A stretch of DNA of 64,000 bases, taken from Dillenia suffruticosa. Lineage: Eukaryota; Streptophyta; Magnoliopsida; Dilleniales; Dilleniaceae. The translations under genes and the position numbers were made by a program. This document shows positions 48,745 through 60,291 of this stretch, one piece after another. The stretch's first letter is position 1. Every line of letters starts with the position of its first letter. The stretch spans positions 12,325,201 to 12,389,200 of the forward strand of contig JAVTVX010000016.1 in assembly GCA_033439265.1 (NCBI GenBank), written 5' to 3'. The notes below the pieces were generated by a model. The model was not told where the DNA came from and searched no databases. It worked only from the letters and a program-made list of their open reading frames with translations.

Positions 48745-49430
48745 CAGTTGTCAAAAAATATAGAGACCTAACGCACTATCAATATGTTTAGGACATAGAA
48801 AAAGGAATGCGAATGATAGTTGAAATGAATAAATTAAATCAACCAATAGGAATCGATGGTACAATTTTTAGTAAATTCCTTGACTCTATAATCAGAGTCC
48901 ATTCGATTGTTCCAATAAATTATAGAATTTGGCCTGACATGCCAACAAAGTATAAAGATCACATGTGGAAAATTGTATAGGTATCTACTTTTATTGCTCA
49001 ATGGCATAGATGGAAAGTTTATATATCTAATTTTATTCCTTATATATTTCTTTTATTTTAATTGTATGAATTATTGAAAATTTGTGTGACAAATTTTTAG
49101 TTTTAAAAATACTCTGAAATCAAAATGGTTTAATAACTCATTTGAAATAGATCAAAATATCAAGAGAATAGAAGATGAAAGGGTTGATTTAAATCAACAC
49201 AAAGAGTTTGTTACTTTCTAGTTGAGTGATAAAGAAAAGATACAATTTTACAAGTATTTTACAGTGCAATCCATTTATTGTTCTAATATCTTTTTTACTA
49301 TATTAGAAATTAGTAAATGAAATTCAGAATATCATACAAAGTTGACTATCCATATTACTTAGAATCGAAATCATTTGCCAAGCTTATACATGAGAAGATA
49401 TAAAGAACTCATTTTTAATTAATTTTACCC
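48745..49430 (+). pseudogene. CACTA TNPA-like ORF relic (plant transposase_24-type)
   Basis: 48797-48979 keeps an open run with the hallmark 'MR.IVE.N..NQPIG.DGT.F..FL.SI.R' (seen as EKGMRMIVEMNKLNQPIG then IDGTIFSKFLDSIIRVHSI) followed by VPINYRIWPDMP. 49098-49240 and 49320-49400 carry later pieces (KSKWFNNSFEID; ESKSFAKLIHE) in changing frames. This is the second protein of plant En/Spm elements. It lies downstream of the TNP2 relic and upstream of a repeat array, the normal order. Confidence 0.6.
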
Positions 49431-50529
49431 ACGTGACACTTCAAAGTGGTTTATTTTTATTATAACAAACGACACAACCTGAGATGAAATTTTCTAGAGT
49501 TGAACTTTATATTACAAGTAGAACACGATTACATGACAGAAGTTATGGGATGAATGATTATCTTTATGTAATTCTAATCGGTATGTTTATGAGATATTGA
49601 CATTTGATTCACTTTACTTCTCACAGAAAATGATAAATAGAATAGAGTGCATTGATAGTGAATAAGGGTAAGTAGAAAGTTTAAATTTATCTTGAGAAAG
49701 TGATATCATATCTAAAGTTAAAGGATCTGATTCAAGGGAAAAAATTATATATGTGGAAAAAATTACAACTCCATCACAAGCTGTGCATTCAATCAGACAT
49801 AACAACGAAAATATGACTGTTGTGATGGAATGATTAATGAAATAAAATCACAATTTTACTAATTTGGCAAGCAATATTTTTATACATGTTGTTATGCAAG
49901 CAGGAAGTGAACAACAAAATGAATTGATAAATCTGATTAATGAAATAAGACTTATTATTTGTGTTTAGGTACGAATGTCGTTTCTTTGTTTTTTAGCATA
50001 ATTTTATTAATTTCACTTTTATTTTTAAATAATAATCTAAATTATTTATATTATTAAATTTCTCCAATACCAGATGTAGGGAGTGCACATAGAATCCAAC
50101 TATCATCATTACTGCCATCATCATCACTATTTGACTACATCCCAAAAGATAACATTTTCATTTACAACAATTCTTTACAATGTCACCATGTAATTTTATT
50201 AATTTTACTATTTCACTAATGGTTTTTAATGAATAAATCGATACAAAATATTGTTGATAAAGATATCTTCAAATTGTGATGGTAAAATTTTTTGTAATTG
50301 AAATGAACATATTTTGTTTGGAACACATCAAAAAGTTGTGGGGCATACAATCTTTTCTCTTTTTTTTTTTTTTGTCTTATATGTATCTGTCAATCTATCT
50401 AGAAATCAATGTATCACTCATTTTCGCATATTAATATAATGGTTATTACATTTATATTATTTTTATAATTTTTTATTTCTCAATCTTTTAATTTACCTAT
50501 AGTAATTCAAATTTATACCATTTTTAAAA

Positions 50530-51345
50530 AACCATCACTATTGATATTATGTGGTAATCGATGATAAAATGTAATAAAATTTTTTATTATTTGTGTTAAC
50601 CGATAATAAAATTTAGTAATATTTTTTAACACTTGTATTAAAGTACATTAATTTTTCTAACACTTACGGTAACCGATAATAAAAGACAATAACTTTTTAT
50701 AATACTTGTGATAACTGACGATAGAAGAGAGTAACATTTTCTAACACTTGTAGTAATCAACGATAAAAGAGAGTAATATTTTTTAACACTTGTAGTAACT
50801 GACGATATAAGATAATAATTTATATTAACACAAGTGGTAATCGATGATAACTGACTGTAACTTTTTCTAACATTTTTCTAACCATCAATAAAGGACAGTA
50901 ATTTTTTTTCTAATATTTATGGTAACTAACGATAAAAAATAGTAACATATCCTAATATTTGTATAACCGATGATACAATCAGTAACTTATATTAACACAT
51001 GTGGTAATCAACAACAAAATGGCAGTTCCTAACACTTGTAATATCCGACGATAAAAAGTAGTAACATTTCCTAATACTCGTGATAACCGACGATAAAAGA
51101 TTGTAACATTTTTTAACAATTAGAGTAACTGACGATAAAAGATAATAGCATTTCCTAATATATGTGGTAACCGATGATAAATGATAGTAAAATTTGTTAA
51201 TAGTTATGGTAATTGACGATAAAAAATAGTAACATTTTCTAACACATGTAGTAACCAATAATAAAAGATAATAACTTTTACCAATATTTTTAAAACCGAT
51301 AATAAAATATAGTAACTTTTATCAATACGTTTTTAACTGTCAGTA
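50530..51345 (+). repeat. Degenerate ~48-bp repeat array, probable CACTA subterminal repeats
   Basis: Sixteen or so units share 'gtaaccgacgataaaagatagtaac' (split: GTAACCGACGATAAAAGATA and AGTAACATTTTCTAACACTTG) with a period of 45-50 bp. Such arrays are the binding sites for transposase at CACTA ends. No terminal CACTA/TAGTG could be placed beyond it. Confidence 0.6.
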
Positions 51346-52817
51346 CAGATTTAGGACATATTCTAACAATAACCAAAACTATCAGGATAGATCTATCTCG
51401 ATTGGTGTATAGCCAATGAAGGTTCATCTGTTGGAGAAGATTCTGCTGACACTTTTAGTGAGTTTAGCAGATGGTTTTTATACGTCTGGATAGGGTATTC
51501 ATTTTGTAGTGGTTTATTGAGGAAATTTATATGGTAATTAGTCATCATTTTTTTCCCAAAGTTATTATTCTGTAGGTGTACCAGGAAAAACGTCGAGTAT
51601 GAGCTTTTTATATTACCCAACTTTTCATTAGTGAGTTATTGTTCAATGACCGAAATATATCAAGTTATTAAGTTAATTAATGAAATGTCTTTTAGCCATT
51701 AAGTATAGTTAAGTTAACGGCAACTATTGCATTTTTTATACAAAGACCTTGTGTTAATTAATTCAATTGATATTGTTTATACAAGTATATATAATTTAAT
51801 GATTTGTGTATCCGGTAGCCTTTTAACGGAGCATGGTTATACGAAGGAGGTTTATATCTAATGTGTAGTGCCCAACACATGAGCTTCTATTGGGAAAAAA
51901 AACACTTTTTGCCCCAAAAAAATAATTTTCTTTTGGTTAAGCCGTGAAATTAATACAAACTCAATAAGATATTGCACAAATGTTTTTGTTTAAATCAACC
52001 GGTATAATTTGGTTTCAGTTTAATTATAATTAAAAATCAAAATACTGAACATATCTAGTAATTAAAAGTGCAACGAGGGATAAAGGATAACTGCCTTTAG
52101 TGTCCCCATTGGCTCCATATAAGTCAAAATGACCAAATACTACTTTTGCTAAGGATGAACGTCTCTAAACAATATTCGTGTTTTGGTCGACCAATAGTTT
52201 TTCAGATTAGCTTTCACTAACAGATATACATGATGGGTCATTATTATAATAAAATTTTTTGACCTTTTATCGTTACAACCAATAATAATAGTTCACGTGG
52301 TGTGCCATTTGATGCATTGGTAATTTGATGCATACTTTCCCTAATTTATTCCCAATAGTTTTTTTGATGCGTAGATGTTACAAGTTGAAACCTCTGAGAG
52401 AAAGAGAATAACGTCTGATTTATAATTCATTGGTAATTTGTTCACAATGCTCCATTAAGTGGCTTTATTAATTTATTTTAATGTTATAATCTTTTTACTA
52501 AAATTTTGATCTCCAATGTATGGCTTTCTAGAATTTTTATAACATGTTTGTCAATCTCACATCTAGTTGTTTTTTTTTAATTTATTTATTTTTTAATACT
52601 CTCTGTCATATAGTAGTTTAAAACAATATTAGTGTTCTTCTCCTTTTTGACCAAATTATTTTGTCATGGAAAGATTGGAGTTTACATTACATATATTAAA
52701 TTTTTAAGCCTCAAAAAGTATCATGCATTGTAATACTTGGAAGAAAATGCTGCATTTTAAGAACCCTACAGCCTCCATGATTCATTTTAAGAAATCATTG
52801 CACTCAAGTTATGAATT
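51346..52817. other. Intergenic sequence without recognised features
   Basis: AT-rich, with no credible coding frame, RNA or repeat. A minus-strand open stretch at 51393-51620 has no family resemblance. Confidence 0.4.
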
Positions 52818-53348
52818 CACTACTAGAAAATAAAGTATCAACAACAGAAATATACGTCGCTATTTGCATTCATTCTGTCTCTAAAAAGTATTAGCGACGA
52901 AAAATTTCTGTCATTAAATTCATCGCTGAAAACTACCAGCTAAATATTACCAACGAAATATATCCGTCGCTAAATATCACCGACGAATTAGAGATGGAAA
53001 TTTTCCATCACTAAAATATCCGTTACCAATCCGTCACCGATAGAAAAAAATGTGTAAAAGTATTACTAACGGATTAGCGATTGAATTTTTCCAAAAATTC
53101 CATCGCTAATAATTCACTATCAGCAATGGAAATTTTCCATCCTTCATAATCAGAGCCCTCACGCGTACACAGATCCTCACATGTGCCCACCCGCACCATC
53201 ACACGTGCACACGCCCTCACGCGCGCCTTGCATTTTTTTTTACGAAAAATGTCTCCATCCGAAATTGAACCCGCTCCTCCAGGGTGGATGATGAGATGTC
53301 CAACCACTATGCCACAATTCGTGTTGTGACATTTTTTTTTATTTAAAA
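52818..53348 (+). mobile_element. Left end of a second CACTA transposon, cut by a gypsy insertion
   Basis: Begins with the typical CACTA terminus CACTACTAGAAAA, followed by 'gtcgct', 'agcgacgaaa' and 'cgtcgctaaat' subterminal motifs. A GC-rich stretch (53150-53230) and a tRNA-like box pair on the minus strand follow (A-like TGGCATAGTGG 53314-53304, B-like GGTTCAATTTC 53271-53261). The gypsy LTR starts at 53349. Any right end would lie beyond the window. Confidence 0.7.
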
Positions 53349-53630
53349 TGTAACGCCGACTCTGTGATATCGTATTTTTGTACGAGAAATTTTATTTCTT
53401 TATATTGATTTTTGAGTTTGGGGTATTTAAATGAAAATTTTGGTATATTTAAAATTATTGTCGTATCCGTAAAAATTTAGGAAAAAATGAACATATATAT
53501 ATATATAAATATATAAATAATAATAATGAAAAAAAGAGAAGAGAGGAGAAGAGAAGAGAAGAGAAAAAAAAGCAAAAAGAAAAAGAAAAAGAAAAAAGAA
53601 AAAGAAAAAAAAAAGAAGAAAAAGAAAAAA

Positions 53631-53655
53631 GAATTAGGGCTTAAAGCCCTAATTC
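53631..53655 (+). promoter_or_regulatory. Telo-box palindrome in the LTR promoter region
   Basis: GAATTAGGGCTT, one A, then AAGCCCTAATTC: 12-bp arms around a single base. Comparable palindromes lie at 62032-62056, 9825-9846, 13090-13111, 18781-18798 and 23201-23221, always next to a CT or GA tract. Confidence 0.6.
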
Positions 53656-53989
53656 TCCCTTTTCCTCTCACTCTCTCTCTCTCTCTCTCTCTCTCTTCCT
53701 CTCTCTCTCACTCCGTCTTTTCCTCTCTCGTAGCTACCGCCCACCGCCTCGCCTTCCTCCCACGATCGCCGCCGCTGCAACGCCCTCCCGCGACTACAGC
53801 TCCTTCGCCGAGCGCGATCTACTGCCAGCGCTCCACAGCGCAAGCGCGCGACTACCCAAGTGCTCCATAGCACGAGTGCGCACCTGCTCGGGAGCATGCT
53901 TACACACGATCGAGCACTCCAGCCCATAGTGCGCGATCCCTGCATGACCACGAGCGCACCAGCACGCGACAACACAAGAGCGCAGAGCA

Positions 53990-54560
53990 TTGAGCGCTCT
54001 CCTGAGCGCGAGCGCGCACTACGTGAGCGCTAGCGCACTCCTGCGCACCTCTGTATACTCCTGCACGAGCATTAACGCGCCCCTGCACATCTCTGCACGC
54101 TCCTGCACGAGCGCCAGTGCGCCCCTGCGTGCCCCTGCACGCTCCTACACGAGCACCAGCGCGGCCCTGCACGAGCGCCAGCACGGCCCAGCACGGCCTA
54201 GCACGGCCCAGCACGAGCAACCCTGTGTGAGCGCGCCCCCAGCGCGACCCTCCGCGCGAGCCCAGCACGCGATCTCCCGCGAGCTGCGCGACCCTAGCAC
54301 CAGCGCGAGCGAGCTCTAGCACGTGACCCACTACGCAAGCGCGCGACCCACTACGCAAGCGCGTGACCCACTGCGCAAGCGAGCGTGCCTCACAGTGCGT
54401 GATCCAGCTCACGAGCGCGAGCCCTAACCCGTGAGCACGCCAGCCCGTGCACCCCAGCCGCAAGCATAAAGCCTGCAAGCCCACTACGGCCTGCTGAACT
54501 GCGAGCCCTCTAGCGGAGCCAGCCTACCAGCCTGCAAACCCGCGACGGCACGCGAGCCCG
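53990..54560 (+). repeat. GC-rich minisatellite in the LTR leader
   Basis: Imperfect units around 'cacgagcgccagcgcg' and 'cccctgcacgctcctg'. The 3' LTR holds a similar array (62390-62870). Open frames on both strands (for example 53900-54484) come from this bias and are not believed. Confidence 0.65.
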
Positions 54561-54618
54561 CAACCGGCTTTCTTCTTTGAGAGTCATCTGCCATCCTTGC
54601 AGAAATCATTTACTGTAG

Positions 54619-55901
54619 GTAACGAATATGTTAGTTGTGGTTTTGTGTTAGAAATTGATTTAGTCGCTAACGCGATTTCAAAATTAAAAATATTACAAAT
54701 TTTAAATTTATCTGACGGGCGAACGAAAACTAGATTTGAGATTCGAGTAAATCTAGGTGAGGGAAATGAAATTATTTCCATACTTAAATTTAATTTGGAC
54801 GAATTTAGATTGAATTTAGAATCGGAAGTTATATATATATATATTGTTGTGGCTTAAAATCGATATTTAAGTTCTTAGAACATGTGGTTAAATATGCAAA
54901 AATTATGGTATATATTTATAAATTGAAGAATTTAGGGTTGTGCAAATTTAAGGAAAATGATAAACCCTGACAATAGTCGAAATTTTGATGAAAATCATGA
55001 TGATTTGATTAGGTTGGCTTTCTTGGTGATTCGATTGAGGGGAGATTTGATTCTACGTGTTGTGGTTTTATTGGGGAGTGCGCTATCCTTCGCAAATCCG
55101 TGAGTGTGATTTATTTCAATACTTTTGTTTAATGTGTAAACCCTGTTTTAAAATATTTGATAAATGAGCATGATTTGTAGCGTGCTTGAAATGTTTTGAC
55201 TGGTTTGGAAATTGATTTTTGTGAACTGATGAAGTATCCAAAAATTGTGTTGAAATATTGAAATTACGCATTCATATGGTTGAAATGTATAATGTGTCAT
55301 TTTATGCTATATGTTGCATTTGGTTTGTAAACTTGATTTCGGCACATTTTGATACGATTTTCGATTTGACTTTGAGAGATTTGGTATATATTACTCCATA
55401 GCTACGAAGGACACTGTGAGAGACGCTTTGGTGGCGTCCAGATATGCCTAGACCTGGGGTATCCCATGAGTTGTCATGATTTTTATTAACGACACAGTAT
55501 TAGCCAGGTTAAACCCGAAAGGGGGAGGATTTGGATACTCTCTCCAAGTTTAGCACCTGGACGAGGTTTGTCGCCAACGTCGGGGTAGAGAGCACTTTAA
55601 ATAAACTTGCGTATAACAACCCCGGTGCACCTGTCATAGGTCGCGGTAGACCTCTGCCAGGACATTTTCGGGTGGCAGCTCTATGATTTTAGTGATAGTG
55701 CTTTGGATGCATATTTGACTTGAAAATGCGTGCTAATGATATATTGTTGAAATGAAAAGCACGATAATTTGAAATATGATTCGTATACTTATGTTTTGAC
55801 ACTCCAGTTTCACACTTCATATTTGACGATTGCATTGACCTACTCACTCACTGAGTATTTTTCCCCGAGTACTCACCCTCTCATTTCCCTTCTTGTTTCA
55901 G
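54619..55901 (+). promoter_or_regulatory. Putative intron in the LTR leader
   Basis: Donor-like TGTAG|GTAACG and acceptor-like pyrimidine tract with TTGTTTCAG enclose 1283 nt of T-rich sequence. Matching pairs in the minus-strand LTRs would give introns of 1556 and 1504 nt. No transcript evidence is available here. Confidence 0.4.
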
Positions 55902-56521
55902 AGCTAGTACTTGATAAGGAGCGTTGCTTTTAGGACGCTCAATATCATTAGGAGATCTGGTTTGGACTTGTGGAGTTATTCTATATTTTTTTGTAAAATT
56001 TGTATTGGTAATGTATCTGCATTCTGAGGTCTATAGATGACCATTGTGTAATTCTGGAATGACTGTATAAATATGGACATTTAAATTGTAGAACTCTATG
56101 TCATTGCATAATATTGCATTGAGACATTTCTTATTCGTTGTGTATGTAATTGGGAATGTGTTCTATCTTAGAAATGTACTCTAGGATCGCTCGGTGTCAC
56201 CTCTAAATCACAAGAGAGGCGACTGGCGGCTGTCCATGCCTTTGACGGGGGGCATGGCAATAGAGGTCTGTGACTAAATTGTTAGAAATTCTTATAGCCT
56301 TGCGTTATTCTAGATGTTGGTTGTGGGATTGGTTGATTTTAGAGAGGGCAGGATGGCCATTTGATTTTCTACAGGATGGTTATGATTTATATAAGATTAA
56401 GTGTAATTGAGAGACCTCTAAAATATGTGGAGGTTCTGCCCGATTTTCTGTAAAAATACAACCGGCATTCAGGACAACGGGCGGCTGTTCACGATCCCGG
56501 TCCAGGGCGTGATAGTTGGAT

Positions 56522-56532
56522 TGGTATCAGAG
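56522..56532 (+). promoter_or_regulatory. Primer-binding site, initiator tRNA-Met type
   Basis: TGGTATCAGAG lies 7 bases after the LTR end, identical to the standard plant site. Confidence 0.85.
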
Positions 56533-56828
56533 AACTAGGTTGAAAGCTATGTAGGAAGAAAGTCATGAAAACATTCCCGAGTGTGTTTTTGTTTAAAGTC
56601 CTCAATGCGTGAGAGTTTCATACAGTCATAAAGTCCCAGTACATGGTCATAGGTATATGAGTTCATCCATTTAAGGGGTTAGATACGATTGTGTCTAACC
56701 TAACATGCTATTTTTTTGGATTGGATTCCATTCCTTGTGAGGGTAGTCAAGATGTGACTAGCCCAAATTTCTTGAACCATGCTTATTCTTTGGACGATAC
56801 CTAATAAGGATTCTTCTCTTGCAGAAGT

Positions 56829-58190
56829 ATGACGACCCGACAGAGCACCCATCTTGCCCCACCAGAGGAATTAGATAAGCCGGAGGATCGTTCCTCGACT
56901 CGCGTGCCACCACAGGCACCTACTCAACCAGCTGCTCAGGCTGAGATTCTCGTACCCACACTCGACGCCTTTCGACAGGTGTACAAGTGGTACGCTTCGC
57001 ATGGGATCCAGATTTCACCCCCACCACCTCTTATAGCGGCTCCTGCACCTGCAGCAGTACCAGTTCTTTTGGCACCGGTTCCACCGCCGGTGGCCGGTCT
57101 TTCTACTTTGTCCGAGCTGAGTGAGATCACATCGGTTGCTCTTAGACGGGTACATGAGTTGACTCAGTTGGTTAAGGAGGACCGTCAGCTGGGGTGTACT
57201 GATTTCACGGGGCTTGGTGATGGTACGGTAACTAAGCATTGGATTAACCGCACACACAGGATTTTGACCGATCTGGGATTGGAGAGGAGCTCTACCTGAA
57301 AGTGGCACAACGATTATTAGAAGGAGAGGCCCTCTTATGGTGGGAGGCCCTCACTGATGAGGTGACAGAGCTACTACAGTAGGACGACTTCCTTCGGGAG
57401 TTTGACCGTAGATTCTTCCCACTCTACCAGCAGGACCGGATGAGATCAGAGTTGGGACGGCTTATACAGGGGTCCAGATCTGTTTCAGAGTATGAGGCAA
57501 ACATGCGGAGACTTGCCGCATTCGTACCGGATCTAGCCACACCTCAATATTTACGCTTCAAATTCGAGGACAGTCTTAGCCTCAGTATAAAGAAGTAAAT
57601 GACTATTACCCCGTAGTTTACACTAGCCGAGGTGATAGACTCTGCTCACCGTCCGGAGGCTTTGGTCCGCACAGAGGCTAGGCAGAGACAAAGCAGAGAA
57701 TAGAAAAGAAAGAAAAAAAAGTCTCATTTTGCGCATAACTCTAAGAGGGGCAGGGGATCCAGTTCGCACAGAGACGGATTTGGATCTGGATTTTCTAATC
57801 TGAGACGGGGACAGTACTCCCAGGGGTTTAGACAACACGCTTCGACTCACCCTGCACAGTATATTCCTCAGCAGCATCCTTATTGCCGCAGGTGCAATAG
57901 GTTCCATCCGATAGGAGCTTGTTCAGTGACGGGGCATATTAGGAGTTCTTGCCCTGCGTTAGGACTCGGAGGACAGAGTTCGAAGAGCCACACTAGTACT
58001 CCTTGTTTGGGATAGCAGAGGCAACCTGCTTGGCCAGCATCTTCTACTCCCAGGGTGACTACCAGGAGTAACACAGTGCAGACCCAAGTACGACAGTAGC
58101 CTAGGGCTCAGGCCCGGGTTTATGCCATGCTGTAGGAGGACGCCCAAGCGAACCCCGACATCATCATGGGTACTCCTCATAATCCTATAG
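56829..58190 (+). pseudogene. Gypsy gag polyprotein, interrupted
   Basis: Starts at an ATG (MTTRQSTHLAPP) with a Pro/Ala-rich N-terminus. It continues to VHELTQLVKEDRQLGCTDF and KHWINRTHRILTDLGL, then a frameshift near 57285. The new frame gives LLEGEALLWWEAL (about 57318-57350), a stop at the TAG near 57378, then DDFLREFDRRFFPLYQQDR, ANMRRLAAFVPDLAT, stops near 57597 and 57617, a basic Arg/Ser/Lys-rich segment and a degenerate CCHC-like knuckle (CRRCNRFHPIGAC, 57883-57920). It once encoded the particle protein. The closest match in the window is the minus-strand gag at 14530-15954. Confidence 0.9.
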
Positions 58191-58410
58191 AATAGGATCT
58201 CTATTCGTATTTCCACTTCTTTTGGGGATGTCAACATTGTATCATGATAGTCGTATAGGTACTTTATGTTGTGTACCCTTTTGTTGACATGATACTACTC
58301 TGACATCTTTATACACTGAAGTTGTAAAAGCCTTAGAGGCTCAACCATTTTGACATATATATATATATATCAAGTTTGAAATTATTCTAAGTTTATGTGC
58401 ATTTTGTTCA

Positions 58411-58653
58411 ATGATAGATACTCTATCTATTTTCAGAATAGATACTCGTATCCTTATTGACACGGGGTCTAACTATTCGTATGTAAGCGATCAACTTTTC
58501 CAACATTCTGACAGGCCACTCTCACTTTTGGACGAGGAAATATTGGTCATCACTCCTCTGGGTGAACAGATTGTGCGTGATACAGTGTATAGAGAATGTG
58601 AGATCAAAGTTGGGGATATAGTACTGAAGGTAGATCTAATCCCTCTCACCTGA
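58411..58653 (+). pseudogene. Gypsy aspartic protease domain
   Basis: Open stretch with the aspartic-protease active-site motif LIDTGSNYSYVS (DTG at 58456-58464) and a downstream LLDEEILVITPLGEQIV segment, as in Ty3/gypsy protease. A stop (58651) and frame change separate it from the following LGIDWLHMHQDSVDC stretch (58670-58710) that joins protease to RT. Confidence 0.85.
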
Positions 58654-58724
58654 CTGATTTTGATGCCATCTTGGGGATAGATTGGCTACATATGCATCAG
58701 GATTCAGTTGACTGCTTTAAAAAG

Positions 58725-60228
58725 TAGGTGGAGTTTCAAAAACTCGATCAGCCAGTATTGATTTTTGAGGGCGAGATATGGGTTTTACCCCGCTGTGTCA
58801 TTTCAGTTTTGGAGGCCATACGCATGGTTCGCTGGGAATGTGCGGCTTACCTGGCTCACATCATAGACACCACTGCTCAAGGACCGAGACCGGAGGATGT
58901 CCCAGTTATATAGGATTTTCCTAATGTTTTCCCCGAGGAGCTACCCGGATTACCATCGATTCGGAAGTTTGACTTTGAAATCGATTTAGCTCCGGGGACT
59001 ACCCCTATCTCTATGCCGCCATACAGGATGCCACTGGCTGAGTTGAAAGAACTCAAGGTCCAGCTGCAGGAGTTGCTAGATAAGGGGTTTATCCATCCTA
59101 GCACATCATCTTGGGGCGTTCCAGTGCTGTTTGTAAAAAAGAAGGACGGCTCACTGAGATTGTGTGTAGATTACAGGTAGCTTAATCGAGTGACTATGAA
59201 GAACAGATATCTGTTGCCTCGCATAGATAATTTGTTTGATCAATTGCTAGGTGCCCAAGTTTTCTAAAAAATTGATCTTTGATCGAGATATCATCAGTTG
59301 CGGATAAGGAGTCAAGATGTGCCAAAGACATCTTTCTAAAAAATGCCCCCGCTGCATTCAGAGACTTAATGAATAGAGTCTTTCATGACTATCTGGATCA
59401 GTTTGTCATAATTTTCATAGACGATATACTAGTGTATTCACGGAGTGACGACGATCATGTTCAGCATTTTCAAGCCGTTTTACAAATCCTCCGTGATGAG
59501 TAGCTGTATGCCAAATTCACAAAATGTGAATTTTGGCTAAGATAGGTTGGATTTTTGGGACATGTCATTTCTACGGAAGGGATTTTTGTCGATTCGCAGA
59601 AGGTCGATGCCATTACGAGATGGAAGCAGTCGCAGACAGTGACTGAGATCAGGAGTTTTCTTGAGCTGGTTGGGTATTATCGTAAATTTGTTGAGGGATT
59701 TTCCCGGATAGCTGCTCCATTGTATTGATTGACGTGAAAAGGTTTCAAGTTTGTATGGGATAACCGTTGTGAGACGAGTTTTCAGGAGCTCAAACAACGG
59801 TTGACTACAGCTCCGATTTTGGCACTTCCCACCAGCAGTCGGGAGTACACGGTGTACAGTGATGCTAGCCGATAGAGGTTGGGTTGTGTTTTGATGCAAA
59901 ATGGTCAGGTGATCGCCTATGCCTCTAGACAGTTGAAGAAACATGAGGTGAATTATTCGACACATGATCTGGAGCTTGCAACCATAGTCTTTGCATTGAA
60001 GATATGCGCCATTATTTGTACGGGGTGACTTGCCGGGTGTATACTGATCATAAAAGTCTGAATTATTTATTCACCCAGCGAGAACTTAACCTGAGACAGA
60101 GGAGATGGTTTGAACTCCTCAAAGATTGTGATCTTGTCATTGATTATCATTCGGGTAAGGCCAATGTGGTTGCTGATGCCTTGAGCAGGAAATCAACTTC
60201 ATTGTCTCAGGAGAACAATACGGCATAA
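58725..60228 (+). pseudogene. Gypsy reverse transcriptase and RNase H, broken
   Basis: RT begins at 58900-59170 ([41 protein letters not shown]) and then hits a TAG where a glutamine is usual. A short segment before [14 protein letters not shown] (59339) is missing (the usual 'RTRYGHYEF' part). The catalytic FIDDILVYS motif is intact (Asp-Asp at 59420-59425). Frame changes follow. RNase H survives as an open run at 60004-60228 with [13 protein letters not shown] and [16 protein letters not shown]. The polymerase could not be made as one protein. Confidence 0.9.
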
Positions 60229-60291
60229 CTTACTTGGTTGATGGGACTCCGGGATTTGGGAGTCAAATTGGCTAGTAATGATTAGGGCACT

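Larger units (their letters stand above)
53349..56514 (+). repeat. 5' LTR of the plus-strand gypsy element
   Basis: 3166 bp, from TGTAACGCCGACTCTG to GGGCGTGATA. In order: a TATA-like AT run (53501-53520), GA-rich sequence, a telo-box palindrome (53631-53655), a CT tract (53665-53710), a GC-rich minisatellite (53730-54560), a donor-like TGTAG|GTAACG (GT at 54619), T-rich sequence, and TTGTTTCAG with AG at 55900-55901. U3 is short, so most of the LTR would be transcribed leader. Confidence 0.9.

Noticed and set aside
50530..51345. Repeat array considered as CRISPR-like
   Set aside because: Units are diverged and contiguous without unique spacers, and the context is a plant nuclear genome. CACTA subterminal repeats explain it.
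53900..54484. A 194-codon minus-strand open frame (and overlapping plus-strand frames) in the gypsy LTR
   Set aside because: It lies in a GC-rich minisatellite that keeps several frames open on both strands. The translation is a repetitive Arg/Ala/Gly-rich string without family resemblance.
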